NCBI GenBank assembly: GCA_039000515.1 | Contig: JBCFYV010000100.1 | Span: 52,575,433 to 52,639,432, forward strand | Direction: 5' to 3' | Origin: Timema cristinae | Lineage: Eukaryota > Arthropoda > Insecta > Phasmatodea > Timematidae | Length of the DNA: 64,000 nucleotides | Part shown: positions 11,226-22,695 of the stretch, in pieces | Layout: each line of letters opens with the position of its first letter | Numbering within the stretch: position 1 is the stretch's first letter | Program-made: the position numbers and the translations under genes | The notes under the pieces: generated by a model | The model's database searches: none | The model's input: the letters and a program-made list of their open reading frames with translations, nothing else | What the model was told of the DNA's origin: nothing

Positions 11226-11237
11226 TACATTTTAATA

Positions 11238-11916
11238 GAACAAGTGAGAACAGCACTGAACAAGAGTGGTTACAATTGACAGATCAAGTGGGAACAGCAC
11301 TGAACAAGAGTGGTTACAATTGTCAGATCAAGTGGGAACAGCACTGAACAAGAGTGGTTACAATTATCAGATCAAGTGGGAACAGCACTGAACAAGAGTG
11401 GTTACAATTGACAGATCAAGTGGGAACAGCACTGAACAAGAGTGGTTACAATTGACAGATCAAGTGGGAACAGCACTGAACAAGAGTGGTTACAATTGAC
11501 AGATCAAGTGGGAACAGCACTGAACAAGCGTGGTTACAATTGACATATCAAGTGGGAACAGCACTGAACAAGCGTGGTTACAATTGACAGATCAAGTGGG
11601 AACAGCACTGAACAAGAGTGGTTACAATTGACAGATCAAGTGGGAACAGCACTGAACAAGAGTGGTTACAATTGACAGATCAAGTGGGAACAGCACTGAA
11701 CAAGAGTGGTTACAATTGACAGATCAAGTGGGAACAGCACTGAACAAGCGTGGTTACAATTGTCAGATCAAGTGGGAACAGCACTGAACAAGAGTGGTTA
11801 CAATTGACAGATCAAGTGGGAACAGCACTGAACAAGAGTGGTTACAATTGACAGATCAAGTGGGAACAGCACTGAACAAGAGTGGTTACAATTGACAGAT
11901 CAAGTGGGAACAGCTC
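11238..11916. repeat. 44-bp minisatellite, ~15.5 copies
   Basis: Unit contains AGATCAAGTGGGAACAGC and ACTGAACAAGAGTGGTTAC. Fourteen full units run from 11279 to 11894, flanked by a partial unit at each side. Copies differ only by a few substitutions (ACAGAT/TCAGAT/ACATAT, AGAGTGG/AGCGTGG), so the array is recently homogenised. Confidence 0.97.
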
Positions 11917-12029
11917 CGGATCAGACGCATCTATTACTTGTCCGTGAGCTCGCAGGATATGCGGTGGATTGATCTAGTATTTTTCTAGCGTATGCATTAC
12001 TGAATGAAGGGACATAACCTCTAGTTCGG

Positions 12030-12295
12030 TCCCCTATATGTAGACTATTAGCCTCTCTTGTGTCACATAACATTACCCAGGATACACCAAAGGAGGTTGT
12101 CGACACGTACCAGCAATGAGATGATGTGAATAGTTATTATGAAGGTGAAGCCAATGGGAGTCTTAAGCCTAATTCACCAACCCTGTCTGGGATTATTCCC
12201 CTTAAGAAAGATATACCTAGCTACAAGTCGGGAATCGAACGCTAGACCCCTAGGTTCATGGTCAAGTTCACTGACTACTACTCCACCGAGTCAGA
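12030..12295 (-). mobile_element. tRNA-headed repeat family E, copy 2
   Basis: The head on the minus strand ends near 12290 (GTGGAGTAGTAGTCAGTGAA) with B-box GCGTTCGATTCCCGAC. The body aligns with 12660-12915 (AGGGGAATAATCCCA; GTAGACTA...GTCTACACGT region). Confidence 0.6.
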
Positions 12296-12659
12296 TATGG
12301 TAGTTGTGTTAATAAAGTTTGGAACACGGCAAAAGGGTGTAAGAAAGATGACGAAGAAGTTAAGCTGCCGTTTCATCATTCCACTCAATTCTACTAAACT
12401 TAATTAAAACTTTTTTCCACGCACAGTAAGAATGGAACTAGGTTAAGATACAACTGAACTCAACCGGTTGATGTGAACTGTACTTAGTAACAGGGCACAC
12501 CGTAATAAAACACGAATGTCCTTTGATGAAAAACAAACAATAGTCTGAGAACAAAAGAACGTGAATGGGCGTCTCGTGAACCCGGGCGAAAGTTACCGAT
12601 GGCTGTTCGGTATCGCCCTCGATCTTGTAGCATATACAACAGGGAAAAACATATCAAAG
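12296..12659. other. Unassigned spacer between two family E copies
   Basis: No repeat match or coding support. Confidence 0.4.
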
Positions 12660-12915
12660 TTTGTTCTCCTAATTGTAGACTACTTGTCGCTCTGAAGGCA
12701 CAGAGCGTTGTCTACACGTCGTACCCACAATTAGATGATTCTAAAGTTGTGGAGTCGGTGTGATTCTTAACCTAACTTAAGTTTAACTAACCAAACCCTG
12801 GTGATCGTTGGAATCATTCCTCTTAAGTGAAAGATACCCAAGGTACCAGCCGGGAATCGAGCCCGGAAACTCTAAGCTCGTAGCCAGGTGTATTGACCAC
12901 TATACCACGTGGTCC
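12660..12915 (-). mobile_element. tRNA-headed repeat family E, copy 3
   Basis: The minus-strand head starts near 12913 (CCACGTGGTATAGTGGTCAA) with a well-preserved B-box GGCTCGATTCCCGGC. GGTACC and AGAGGAATGATTCCAACGAT follow, as in the copy at 55503. Confidence 0.7.
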
Positions 12916-13439
12916 GGTTACAGTAAAACCCACAGTTTTTTAAGTTTTCACAAAAACTATGGAGGCACAAATTATGGGGATAAGATATTCTTGTGGCACA
13001 AATTCAGCACTAAATATTGGCATAGGTCTCAGAATTTGTGCCGTTAGTGGTGCTGATAATAGTTGTGGTCTGAGGAATGAACGTCGGTCGGTCACGTGGG
13101 TAACAAAGCTGCCGGTTGAAATACGTATAGTGAATGTGTGTGTGGCTAACACTTTTCAAAGGAACGAAACAACGAAAAGCTTTCAGAGGACTACGTTTTC
13201 ATTGTCATAATATCCCAGGAACTTTGGGTCCCAAAAAATCCGTAGAAGGGAGGAGGGGGGGGACTCTTCATCCCTGAGATAATGTTTGAGAGAAGAATAT
13301 GGTCACAGGGAAAAGGTTTGATGGACTTGAGCCAAATAAACACACACACACATATCAATAATTATTAGCATTCTGGTTAAAAAAAGTACCTTTTAATGAA
13401 ATGCAAACAAGTTTTTTTCAGTCAACGTCGCTATTTTAA
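12916..13439. other. Unassigned stretch
   Basis: An open frame at 12959-13210 (83 codons, +) overlaps frames on the other strand. It has no recognisable domain and I do not call it. Confidence 0.4.
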
Positions 13440-13535
13440 TCTATTATCAGTGATATTTTATAGTTATTGATAATATCTATCAAAAGTGACAACTGTAGAT
13501 CACATGACTTGACGTATGAATACGTGAAAGTAATT
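13440..13535 (-). mobile_element. MITE-H fragment
   Basis: TTATAGTTATTGATAATATC, CAACTGTAGATCACATGACT and GACGTATGAATACGTGAAAG match the family core. Confidence 0.75.
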
Positions 13536-13972
13536 GTCAGCTATGTTTTTTTTACCAGAATCCTATCATATGAATTGTAAGGATAAAATACATTCAGCAT
13601 GTTAACATACAGGCCAAACTAGATTTTGCCTCAAGACAAATTATAATAAAAATAATAATTAATCTTATAATCTTTAATTAATTATAATCACTTAGCGCTG
13701 TCTCTGTGGAGGCAGAATCATGAATATAAGACTGGGCTTGGATACATGTATAGTTCACAATGCACTTAAGGTCATTGGACAGTTAAAAATTTATTCTGAC
13801 ATTTTAAGAAGTGTATAATTAATTATAAGTTATAATTAGTCATTTAGTGGTTTCAAATCTTTACACTTCACGAGTTATAAGGGGTCAAATTGCTATTTTA
13901 TGCTTTATTACTTACCATTGTTAAGGTAAACTATCTAATTTATATGTGGAGCTGAAATTTAGTGTATATATA

Positions 13973-14185
13973 CAGTACCCCATGGCTTCTTTGGTGCTGA
14001 CTGATAGCTCACAGCTGACTTCTGACAGTCAACATTTAGGTATATACCTAACATTTGACCGTCAGAAGTGACAGCTGCTAAACATATGTTTTTGCAGATC
14101 ATATGGTTCGGCGTAGGGATACATAATTTGAGCTGGTAACTTTTCAAAGCTGTCAGTCAGCACCAAAGAAGCCATGGAGCTACTG
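13973..14185. mobile_element. MITE-K, 213-bp TIR element with TA duplication
   Basis: The left end CAGTACCCCATGGCTTCT continues TTTGGTGCTGACTGA. The right end is its inverse (TCAGTCAGCACCAAAGAAGC, CATGGAGCTACTG). TA lies outside both ends (13971-13972, 14186-14187). CAGT termini plus a TA target fit the Tc1/mariner group. It is too short to code for a transposase. Confidence 0.85.
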
Positions 14186-14204
14186 TACGAAGATTTAACC
14201 CGAT

Positions 14205-14395
14205 CGGTAAAATAGTTTCGGCTCTTTTCCAAGGCACAAACAGACAGATGGAATTTCAAAAAAACAAACAAAAAATCCACTTTTTCAGATTTGGGGGTCA
14301 TGAAACATCAACACTCATAAAAAACTCTAGTTTAAATTTTTTTTTTACGATCACAATACTTTCTCTAACCGTAAAGTAGCAAGAAAGTAAAAAAT
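14205..14395 (-). mobile_element. Repeat family L fragment
   Basis: Reverse complement of the left end of family L: GGGGGTCATGAAACATC, TACGATCACAATACTTTCTC. Only the first ~190 bp of the family are present. Confidence 0.6.
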
Positions 14396-14917
14396 AAATA
14401 AAAAATAAGAACTATTAACCCTGTGCCCTTTTAGACCCTACGAGGAACTGTGTCTGCTCAGTGTCTTATTTGACCTTATGACCTCTTGCCACTCAATCGA
14501 ATTTTAGAAAGAGGAAGGAGAGAAATAAAACGAAACAAGACTGGAAGGGATTCCCTAGAAGGACGTCAGAAGTAGTTTCTTGCCAGTGTCTTGACACCGG
14601 GTTCAAGTGCGAATCAGATCGACAGCTCTTCACGGAGATGTCCCGTGTGAACCATGCGAGAACCGCCTAAGTCTCCTCTTTCTTTCTGAGGAACAAACAC
14701 CACGCCGGTGGAGCTGTGGTTAGAGCTGTCAGGCCGGCATTTTATAATGTGTTTTTTTCCCCCAATACCTGAGTTAGAGCCTCAACTTGGTGGTTTTAAA
14801 TTGATTTCCCGCTTTCTTTTCATAAAAAAAATTATTTATTTTCTTTTATTTTAATATTGTGGCAATAATGTTATGCATATTATTTTAAAACAAACTTTAT
14901 CTTTATCAAATTATGTA
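14396..14917. other. Unassigned stretch
   Basis: A weak tRNA-like segment near 14703-14800 (GCCGGTGGAGCTGTGGTTAG) resembles the decayed one near 440-500. Nothing else can be supported. Confidence 0.35.
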
Positions 14918-15185
14918 ACCCTCGGTGGTCTTGTGTTAAAGTCCCAGGACCCAACGATCGTGGGTTCAAATCCAGCCAACGATAGACGGTTTTTTTCTTG
15001 AGCTATAACAATCCGTAGCACAGCTTCCTTCGGAGTGAAAATAGAGCCGTTGGTCCCATGTAGACTGTGGCCTGTAACAGAACCCTGGAAGGTATGTGGA
15101 AATACCTTTCCCGGTAAAGTTGGTAGACCCTTTCGCTCTGGATCATAGAAATTCAATGTGGAAATCAACGAGAGAGCACTTTCAG
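14918..15185 (+). mobile_element. tRNA-headed SINE family D, copy 1
   Basis: Head CCTCGGTGGTCTTGTGTTAA with B-box GGGTTCAAATCCAGCC. Body AATCCGTAGCACAGCTTCCT, AACCCTGGAAGGTATGTG and CCTTTCGCTCTGGATCATAG is shared with 39645-39890 and 61338-61638. Confidence 0.8.
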
Positions 15186-15191
15186 TACTTC

Positions 15192-15541
15192 CTTAAGGTG
15201 ATTGGCCCTTTTCATTTGGCGTGGAAATGCAGAGCCATGGAAACAGACAATTATCTTCAATAATTTTTATTGTTTTTTAATTTTTTCAGGAAACTGTTTG
15301 TTCAAGAATAAAAACATGACGATTAAGTTATACTTTTTATATATACACCTTCTCTATAGTTTTAATAGTGATTAGATATAGATAAAATTGGCATTTTTCA
15401 ATAGAAAACTTCCGGCTTCATAAAAAAAAGAAAAGAAAATGTAACAATTAACAAACATTGATACATTATCTTAGAAGAGCTGTTGAAAATATTAACATAC
15501 AAATTTCACTCGATCTGAGGAAACTTACATTTCCAAACGTA
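15192..15541 (+). mobile_element. Repeat family M, copy 1
   Basis: Begins TTAAGGTGATTGGCCCTTTT and runs in inverted orientation to 51378-51746, through CAGAGCCATGGAAACAGAC, AAACTTCCGGCTTC and ACAAACATTGATACATTATC. I see no coding capacity. The TTAAGGTG terminus resembles that of MITE-G. Confidence 0.75.
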
Positions 15542-15544
15542 TGA

Positions 15545-16649
15545 TTCTTCCTCGAGCCCTGTCCGGTAGCACTCCACAGAGCTAGGGCCTTAAAAGGTGT
15601 GCTTTTCTCCAGATGGTACGAGAAATGATTAGAAGCATTTGAAACGTGGTGTGACAGAAGAAAGTTGTAAATATCATGTATAGAGATGGTATCAAATGTA
15701 GAATGGCTAAGAAAAGAAAATGAATAAAGGAAACTTTGGAAAGGTATACAACCAAGAAGAGTTAACGTGGTAGGACATATACTAAGCTATGATAGTTTGA
15801 CGTAGATAGATATTGAAGGAGATGTGGAAGGGAGGAATTAAGAGAGACCAAGAATGGAACTACTTGAATGATATAACGATGTTGGCAAACTACGGTGCAC
15901 AGATGTGAAGATCTGCATCAAACAAATCACAAGATTGATTACCTGAAGTCAATTTTATTTTAAATTAAGATAAAGCCGGCTATAGATCATTTCCTTACTA
16001 AACCCCAAACGACGCGTCTATACGAAGGTGGGGGGGGGGGGGGGTGTCGAGGGTTTGTCTTCTGCCAAACTCTCATGATACCAGAGAAGGGCCACTTCCA
16101 TCAAGGACCCTTGTCCTTTCCTCTCAAGGACTAACGTCCCTTAAGATATCGAGAGGGATGCTCAGCACGTGGTATCCACTATCGTATCGGTTTCCTCCAC
16201 CCCCCATTGAATTCCAAATCTTTTTGCCTTTTAGTGTTTGCTCAAGTCCAGGGCCGTAACTACCACCGGGGCAGTGGGATAGTGTCCCCAGGGCCCCCAA
16301 GCATAGGAGGCCCCACGAGCGAGGATGATTTTTTCCCTATATTTTGAACCAAAAGCTTTAATCAAACGCATATCGTCTCAATATATTTAACTGTAGCGGT
16401 TTTTCTTTGCCAATAATTTGCAATCTAACTTTATAAATATTTTACCTTAAGGCTGCCGCTTACCTTAGTCATATTGCATGATTTTATATTAAATTTAGTA
16501 TTAACTTCACCGGATTGTGCTCAACCGTGTATATGTTTTTATTTTATCAAAACTCTGTGTCCCCTAGTGTTCTAAAACAAGGCGTATATTTCTCTTTTTT
16601 ACACTTTTCTTTTCTCTCTTGTTTCTTGACGTACTGATAAATAAATCAC
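15545..16649. other. Unassigned stretch
   Basis: A G-run near 16030-16045 and purine-rich sequence near 15650-15860. No supported gene or repeat. Confidence 0.4.
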
Positions 16650-16865
16650 CCACTTCATTGGCCACGTCGTCTAACTCGGGTTGACGGGGTTTAAGACGGG
16701 GAGATCGGGATTCAAATCCCATTCAGGTGCACTAAGGGTGGTTTTACATAAATGTTTTTCCAGTCTCCTTCAACGCAAATGCGGGTGCACTTCCTCTCAA
16801 TTAAAACCTTCTTAATAGGCATATAACCCGAACGGGTAGTAAGACGCGGTGCTAGAAAAAAAAAA
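16650..16865 (+). mobile_element. SINE-A, internally deleted
   Basis: Diverged head (TTGGCCACGTCGTCTAAC), body CAACGCAAATGCGGGTGCAC, and a conserved tail CCCGAACGGGTAGTAAGACG. About 25 bp before the tail are missing. Confidence 0.85.
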
Positions 16866-17430
16866 TTTGGACCTGAGGCGAGCACTTAGCACCAGAGATC
16901 CCCGTGGTCAACAATTTATTTATGTGAGAAAGTAAAAAAAATAATAAATTTTGGGATGTTATTGCTGAGACATAGACCCTTCTTGCAAGCTCTTGGATCA
17001 CTAGGCATAGTCGCTAGTATTGGCTGATGCAAAATGTATATTAAAAACACATGTCAACTTTTTTTATTTACTAACTCTCGTTTGTGGGACTAAACATGAT
17101 TTTTTTTGTTTAATTTTATTTTTAAATTTATTTAACCGAATTGAAAATTTGATTTGAATTTAGTAGGCTACATTTCCATGAAAATCCAGACTAAACAATT
17201 GTGTATTCCTACATTTCCCTTCATAAAACACGATATTTTTATATCATATAATTTGTGGTGAACTTTAAATAATTTGTGTTGTAACTGATTAATTTTAACC
17301 TTGATCACTTTTCAAAATATTATTTTTATTGTAAAAAGTCAAAAAATCATACGTTATCGATTTTATTGAATACCCGTATGTAATCACAGCTGAGGTGTTA
17401 TTTTTTTTAGACCGACATTTATATTTTAAG
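16866..17430. other. AT-rich stretch, nothing recognised
   Basis: No repeat or coding signal. Confidence 0.45.
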
Positions 17431-17713
17431 CTCTTAGGGTGGGGGTGAAGGGAACACAAGTTAAGAACAGTGTTTTTGCAGTTTTTATATCAAAACATAT
17501 TTTTGAATAAAATAAATCAAATGCTTTTCCAGTATAGCTAAAGAGTTTAATTTTCTTCACGTGGTTATAGCACCTGTTGATATCATAATGTGAAGAAAAT
17601 TAAACTCTATGACTGTACCTCAGAAATATTTTATTTATTTTGACCAAAAAAAGTTTTGATATAAAACCTGCAGAAACACTTGTTTTCTCGCGTAGTCTGT
17701 AATCCCAACTTAA
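17431..17713. mobile_element. Foldback MITE-G copy 2, shortened loop
   Basis: Left arm AGGGTGGGGGTGAAGGG through AGAGTTTAATTTTCTTCACG and right arm AATGTGAAGAAAATTAAACT to AATCCCAACTTAA are inverted. The central stem-loop seen in other copies is deleted. Confidence 0.8.
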
Positions 17714-18816
17714 TTTCCATGAATAACTTAAGATACTCGATTAGTTATTTTTATTAACTATGCATTACACGAAATACGTTGGTACAACATCCATTAATAT
17801 CCATCTCTTTGAGTTTATATTTTAAAAAGGATTTATTAATTAAAATAAATTATAGTTTTTTAAGTAGATTTTTAATCGGATTGCTAACCTTTTAGAGAGC
17901 TTCAATTACATTCAAACGCACTTGAAAAATATATAGTCATAAAAACTAAGCATTGATGTACGCTATATATTGATTTTTTTTAACATGTCAAAAAAGTAAT
18001 TCCATTACTAAAAGCCACGCTTACAAGTTTTTATTTATTTTGACATTTTATTCGAAATCTAAATTGCTTCATAAATATACTGTTCATAGTTTATAAAAGA
18101 ATATTAATGCTACTGGATTTTTAGAAGTTTTTTGTGGTTATAAAACATAATTTTAATTAATTGTGAATTAAAGTTTAAAGGTTTTAGTAGAACAGCTTTA
18201 TAATAGTTGTTTATATAGCAATAACAACATCGTGAGGGATAAAAAAAAAGTGTTTTATTCAGGAATTTCCCATAAAATAAAATTAAAGTTTTTAATATGA
18301 TATAATAATATTACCTGGGTGATAACTTTTTTTTAAATTACTGTATTCCAATTTTTTTTTATAATGTGTCCCTTTCATAAATCTGCACATTTTATTAAAA
18401 TAGGAATTGACTTTGTTTAGTAATTTATGAACTGATAATTTTTAAAATCAAATTTTCATGATTTTACTGTTGCTAGCCTTAAACTGGTTGATAAAGATGG
18501 CAAGAAAAACTTGAAATGTTGGTCAAATTTTGACATCTGGTTCATTCAGTGTCAAAAATGATCCAACATTTTAATAATTTTGAACCCATGATGGAACTTT
18601 TCAAAGACGATGCTAAAATACGCTGTTCGTGTATGATTATTTTTAATGTCAACATTCTGTTTGAGAAATTAAGGTCAAATATTTTATAACATGACCTTGA
18701 ATTTATAAACTGTCAAAAACCGAAGATTCTATATAACATATGAAAGCTTATAAAATAAGCTACTAGGCTTTTTCTCCCTATCTCCATCTCATTTCTAGCG
18801 TGAGTAATATTTTCAT
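17714..18816. other. AT-rich stretch, nothing recognised
   Basis: Homopolymer-rich, with no reading frame or repeat relationship that I can support. Confidence 0.45.
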
Positions 18817-19061
18817 ATCACCGAGTCCTACTACCCGATCGGGTTGTACGCTTATACACTAATTACGCTAATAGTTAGAGGGATAGGGAAGTTTATATTT
18901 ATAGGAAGTGACCCACATTAGCGTAAAAAGAGAGTGTAAAATCATTTAGTAAAAACCACTCTCAGTATACCCTACCGAGATTCGAACCTCGATCTCCTAG
19001 TCATCGGCAGTCCAGTCTACTGTGAGAGCAGCACCTTAGACCACGTGGCCACCGAAACAGG
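18817..19061 (-). mobile_element. SINE-A, full length
   Basis: From the tail (CACCGAGTCCTACTACCCGA) at left to the head (CTTAGACCACGTGGCCACCG) at right, with B-box complement GAGATTCGAACCTCG near 18980. Confidence 0.92.
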
Positions 19062-19285
19062 TAAGAATACTAATTTTGTAACGTGTTAAATAACCCACTA
19101 ACACGTACACTCAAAATACCATATATATTATCAACACAATGAATACAAGAACTAATAAATTCTAATAATGTGTGGCAGATATTTACTCACGGTGAAATCG
19201 TGTTGCTAGGAACGCTCAAACTTGAGGAAAGTGACCCAGATGATTGTTCCTGGAGGTTCAACACAATTACATCTTGAACGCTTGA

Positions 19286-19552
19286 ATGACGCGTCTACTA
19301 GCGCTTGTTGTAGTCTTCTCAGTTCTGCAAAATCCCCCTCTCCCCCTTTTGACCCTGGTGGACGCCCTTCCCGAATACGTCAGTCCATCTTGTATAAAAC
19401 AGCAATCCCTCGCTTCACATTTTGTAATCTATTGTAACGATTCGTCGGAGGATCAGCGAACTAAGCAGCTGGTGACCACGATGTGTGAGGCGTCGGTCTC
19501 TCCTCCTCGTCGGAGACGTTGCAACGTCTGTCACTATGAGTATTTGGATTAG
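19286..19552 (+). CDS. Candidate small secreted peptide or first exon (weak)
   Basis: An 88-codon ORF. The N-terminus MTRLLALVVVFSVLQNPPLP looks like a signal peptide, with a run of small hydrophobic residues after one Arg. The rest is hydrophilic with five Cys, ending in an RRRR run followed by CNVCHYEYLD. Base composition is clearly richer in G+C than the surroundings. The stretch 19062-20690 is unusually free of the repeats that crowd the window, and an AATAAA lies near 20505. I do not recognise a family. A competing frame (19222-19437) also stays open, so this may be chance. It could equally be an exon spliced downstream. Confidence 0.25.
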   Translation: MTRLLALVVVFSVLQNPPLPLLTLVDALPEYVSPSCIKQQSLASHFVIYCNDSSEDQRTKQLVTTMCEASVSPPRRRRCNVCHYEYLD

Positions 19553-20690
19553 TAATCTTTGTTAGGGTCGTCGTTCTCTATTTTCATGTGTCCATAAGAC
19601 ATAGTTTTGTACGTCAGAGTTTATGACTTGTTTTTATATGTCCATAAGGTTTGATCTTAAATACCTGGGCAATATCCTAAAGCCCTTTACTGTACGGCCA
19701 TGTTTGGCCTAGTTTAAATATTTATATTTGATATTGATGGAAATCAGGTTATCTAGTTGTTCCATGACCTAGTCGAGTCTTTGACTGAAAACAGTCTAAT
19801 ATTTTTAATGGTGTACTTTTCTACGGTATTCAACCTGTGGGTACGCTACTAGTCTAGATTAGTGGCCCGCTGGGTATAGTTCATTTGGTTCTGCTCCCTT
19901 CAGGCGCCATTTGTATTTGTTAATGTTTAACTGTTTGCACTAGATATAGTGTGCCCAGACATGAGTAGAATGTTAAATATACTATTGAATGACCAGGCAG
20001 TACTAATTAGGAATAGACCAGCCATAGTATATTTACAGCCTAGATTCCTGGTAGCTCGCCATTAATTATTTGTAAACATATAGTTCCTTTTCTAAGAATC
20101 TAACCTTTGTAACTCGTGACTCAATTTGGAGTTGTCTCATGCTAGCTAGCTCATTTAACTACCAACGTTGTAACATTTTAAACTAGGACTTTCTAGAGTT
20201 AGGTATTATTAACTATTATTCTTTTGAATGTTCATTAGGATAAAGTCTAGTAGCCGTAAAGCAAGAGTAGTGGTATGTATGGTTGCTTAGCCTTAAATTA
20301 GTAATTGCTTCCAATTTACATAGCCGTTGTGCTGAGGCAGATGCACCTTCGTAGTAGAATGTGTGTTAGTTCTACTTAAAGGTGTTACACACTTTAGTAA
20401 TACAGACTATCTTACCAGGGTTGATTGTAGGTATAGCCTAGTTGTTTCACTCAAATTATCCCTATTGGGATAACTATGTCAATAGGGGCTGATTTAATCT
20501 CTCTAAATAAACAAAGGACTGTCTTGTTTAATATCTCGTTAAACTATATGTAATTCTATAAACTTGTTTAGATTTAATTAAACTGATTTGTTAAACTTGT
20601 TTATCTCTCTTATGCTTGTTACTTCCCATCCTTTTTAAAAAATATCTATATACATGCATTCGTCACTTCTTCTATTAGATAGGAGAAATG
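19553..20690. other. Repeat-poor stretch
   Basis: No copy of any SINE or MITE family seen elsewhere here, moderate composition, no long frame. It could be the untranslated end of the candidate ORF at 19286-19552, or simply unique intergenic sequence. Confidence 0.35.
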
Positions 20691-21486
20691 GCGATACAAT
20701 TTATTTTACAATTGCATATCAGCGTAAAATGGCATTTTTTTAGATTTTTACTACTGCAGATAAAAAATATGAAAATATTGATTTGTTACTATTTTTGGGG
20801 TACATTAGGTGAGCCAAATTTGAAAAAAAAAATCAACCAAGAGGAAGTTAATGTGCAAAGCAGGAATTGAATTGAATTAAATTTAATTTATTTATATGTA
20901 TTTAGTAATCATTGAATACCTTTTGTTTATGCTAAAAATACTTTAGGCACGATTTGAGTAGTTATATTAAAACCTAGCTTTGGTAAGTATTACCAAAAGC
21001 TTTATCAGATTTTAACATGGCCATACTCCGGATTACTTTGTTTTTAAATCTTGGACATCATTAATACCAGAAAAAAATAGTGAGAAATTCGTTAAATTTT
21101 TTTGTGAAGTTCTCTCCGGTTTAAATCTGACTTTTCTCTACTTTTCAGAAACGAATTTAAAAAAAAACCTTCTCTGTAAACTTTTTTGTTAATTGTGTAA
21201 GTGGTCCGATTAAACGGTTTATCCTTTAATTGACGAATTCCACGCCAAGAAAAAAAAATAACGATAAGCGAGCTGTATTATTTGAAGTTTTCGCTGTAAA
21301 TGGGAGACAAGATAATAATAAAAGCAGAAGAAAAATTAAAGACTGAAAATAGAATATGTGAGGAAGAGGAGAGAAAAAATGTAGTTGAAGGGGAAGGGAC
21401 ACGGGTAAAATGTGAGAAAATGATGTTAAAGCAAGCGGGATATAGAGGAACAGAACATAACGGAATAAAAAGAGAATATAGATAAC
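20691..21486. other. AT-rich, then purine-rich stretch
   Basis: The purine-rich tract 21300-21480 keeps frames open on both strands. I consider these composition artefacts. Confidence 0.4.
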
Positions 21487-21712
21487 GTAAAATCCAATGT
21501 TCATAGAAAGAACTTTATCTGACAGCTAGAAAAGTTACTGGATCTACTTTCCCGTATGCTTACATCAAGTCATGTGATCTACAACTGTCTTTTTTGATAG
21601 ATATTATCAATTCCTATTGAATAACACTAATAATATGATAAAATGTTATCAATGCTGTGCATTAAAAATTAGATTTGTATTCTATAAAAGGCTCATTTGT
21701 ATGGAAATTGGA
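21487..21712 (+). mobile_element. MITE-H, most complete copy
   Basis: Left end TCCAATGTTCATAGAAAG and right end TTTGTATGGAAATTGGACTG are short inverted repeats, with TA beside the right end. The core TACATCAAGTCATGTGATCT and TGATAGATATTATCAA recurs in at least nine other places in the window. Confidence 0.78.
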
Positions 21713-22695
21713 CTGTATTAAATAAAGAGAAAATGAGATTTACAGGAAAGTGAAACAAAACTTTAAAAAAAAGGAACCTCTAAAAGGGTTGAATATCGCT
21801 AGAAATTTGGAAAATAGGGAACAAAATAAGAATAAAAGTAAGAACGTATAAAGAAGACAAACGTAGGAGGAATGAAAGAGAAAGTTAGAGAGAAAAAAAA
21901 ATGGAAGAAAGAAAACAGTGTGTGTTTAGAGAAGGAAATGCGTTTCAAATCTTGATCCGATTAAGGATTCCGATCAGCTTAAAATGGAACGGTGGTGAAG
22001 CCTCTTGCCGGTACCATGAGAGGGTGGGGACGAGGGAGAGGAGGGAATAGTGTGGGAGGTAGGGTTTGTATAAGAGGAAATGGAGTGGAAAAGCCATTCT
22101 TCCGTTTATTATCACTAATCTCTGCGCCGGCTTCAGAAGGTAAGAACGGCAGCGGGCCCCACCAAGTTGCAAGACCTACTTCCGTTCTCCATAAGTACTC
22201 TAAGCGGCACCTATCAAAGCCTTTATCACCTAACAATGGTCGAGCGGTTACATAAAATCCCCAGTAACGACCTTCTACCTATAGGTTTTCTACCTTAGCG
22301 AGAACGAGGAGTAATACACAAGGAAATGAACCTAACAACAACAACAACAAAACAGAACCGTGTGTTTTGTGCGCGTAGGAAACATATTAGAGGGTTATTC
22401 TGGAAAAGATAGTAGTGAGTAACACGACATTTCTCGCGCTCAAAAGATCGGATTTGATAGTATAGTGGATGTACACATTTTGTAATTAAAAAAAAGTACG
22501 TTCTTGATTTCTGATTACTTTTATTACTTGCAGCTAAGGCCAATTGCCAATATACTATTTAAAATACATGTGTGCAAAGAGCTACACAATTTGTCACAGC
22601 GTCGGGGTGAGAGTCACACCCTCTAATAAAAGAGGACTGGATACCACTAATGACATCAGGCTACTTACCATCAATATTCCCTGCCACACCTCAAA
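21713..22695. other. Unassigned stretch before the 38-copy array
   Basis: Purine-rich 21720-22070 (GAGAGG-type runs) and (AAC)n near 22333-22350. Frames open on both strands here look like composition effects. Confidence 0.4.

Noticed and set aside
11238..11916. CRISPR-like array
   Set aside because: Units are fully tandem with no spacers, in a eukaryotic context. It is a minisatellite.
12959..13210. 83-codon plus ORF with overlapping minus frame
   Set aside because: No domain or codon signal separates the two strands.
21300..21504. Small plus and minus ORFs in purine-rich sequence
   Set aside because: Skewed composition keeps both strands open, with no coding evidence.
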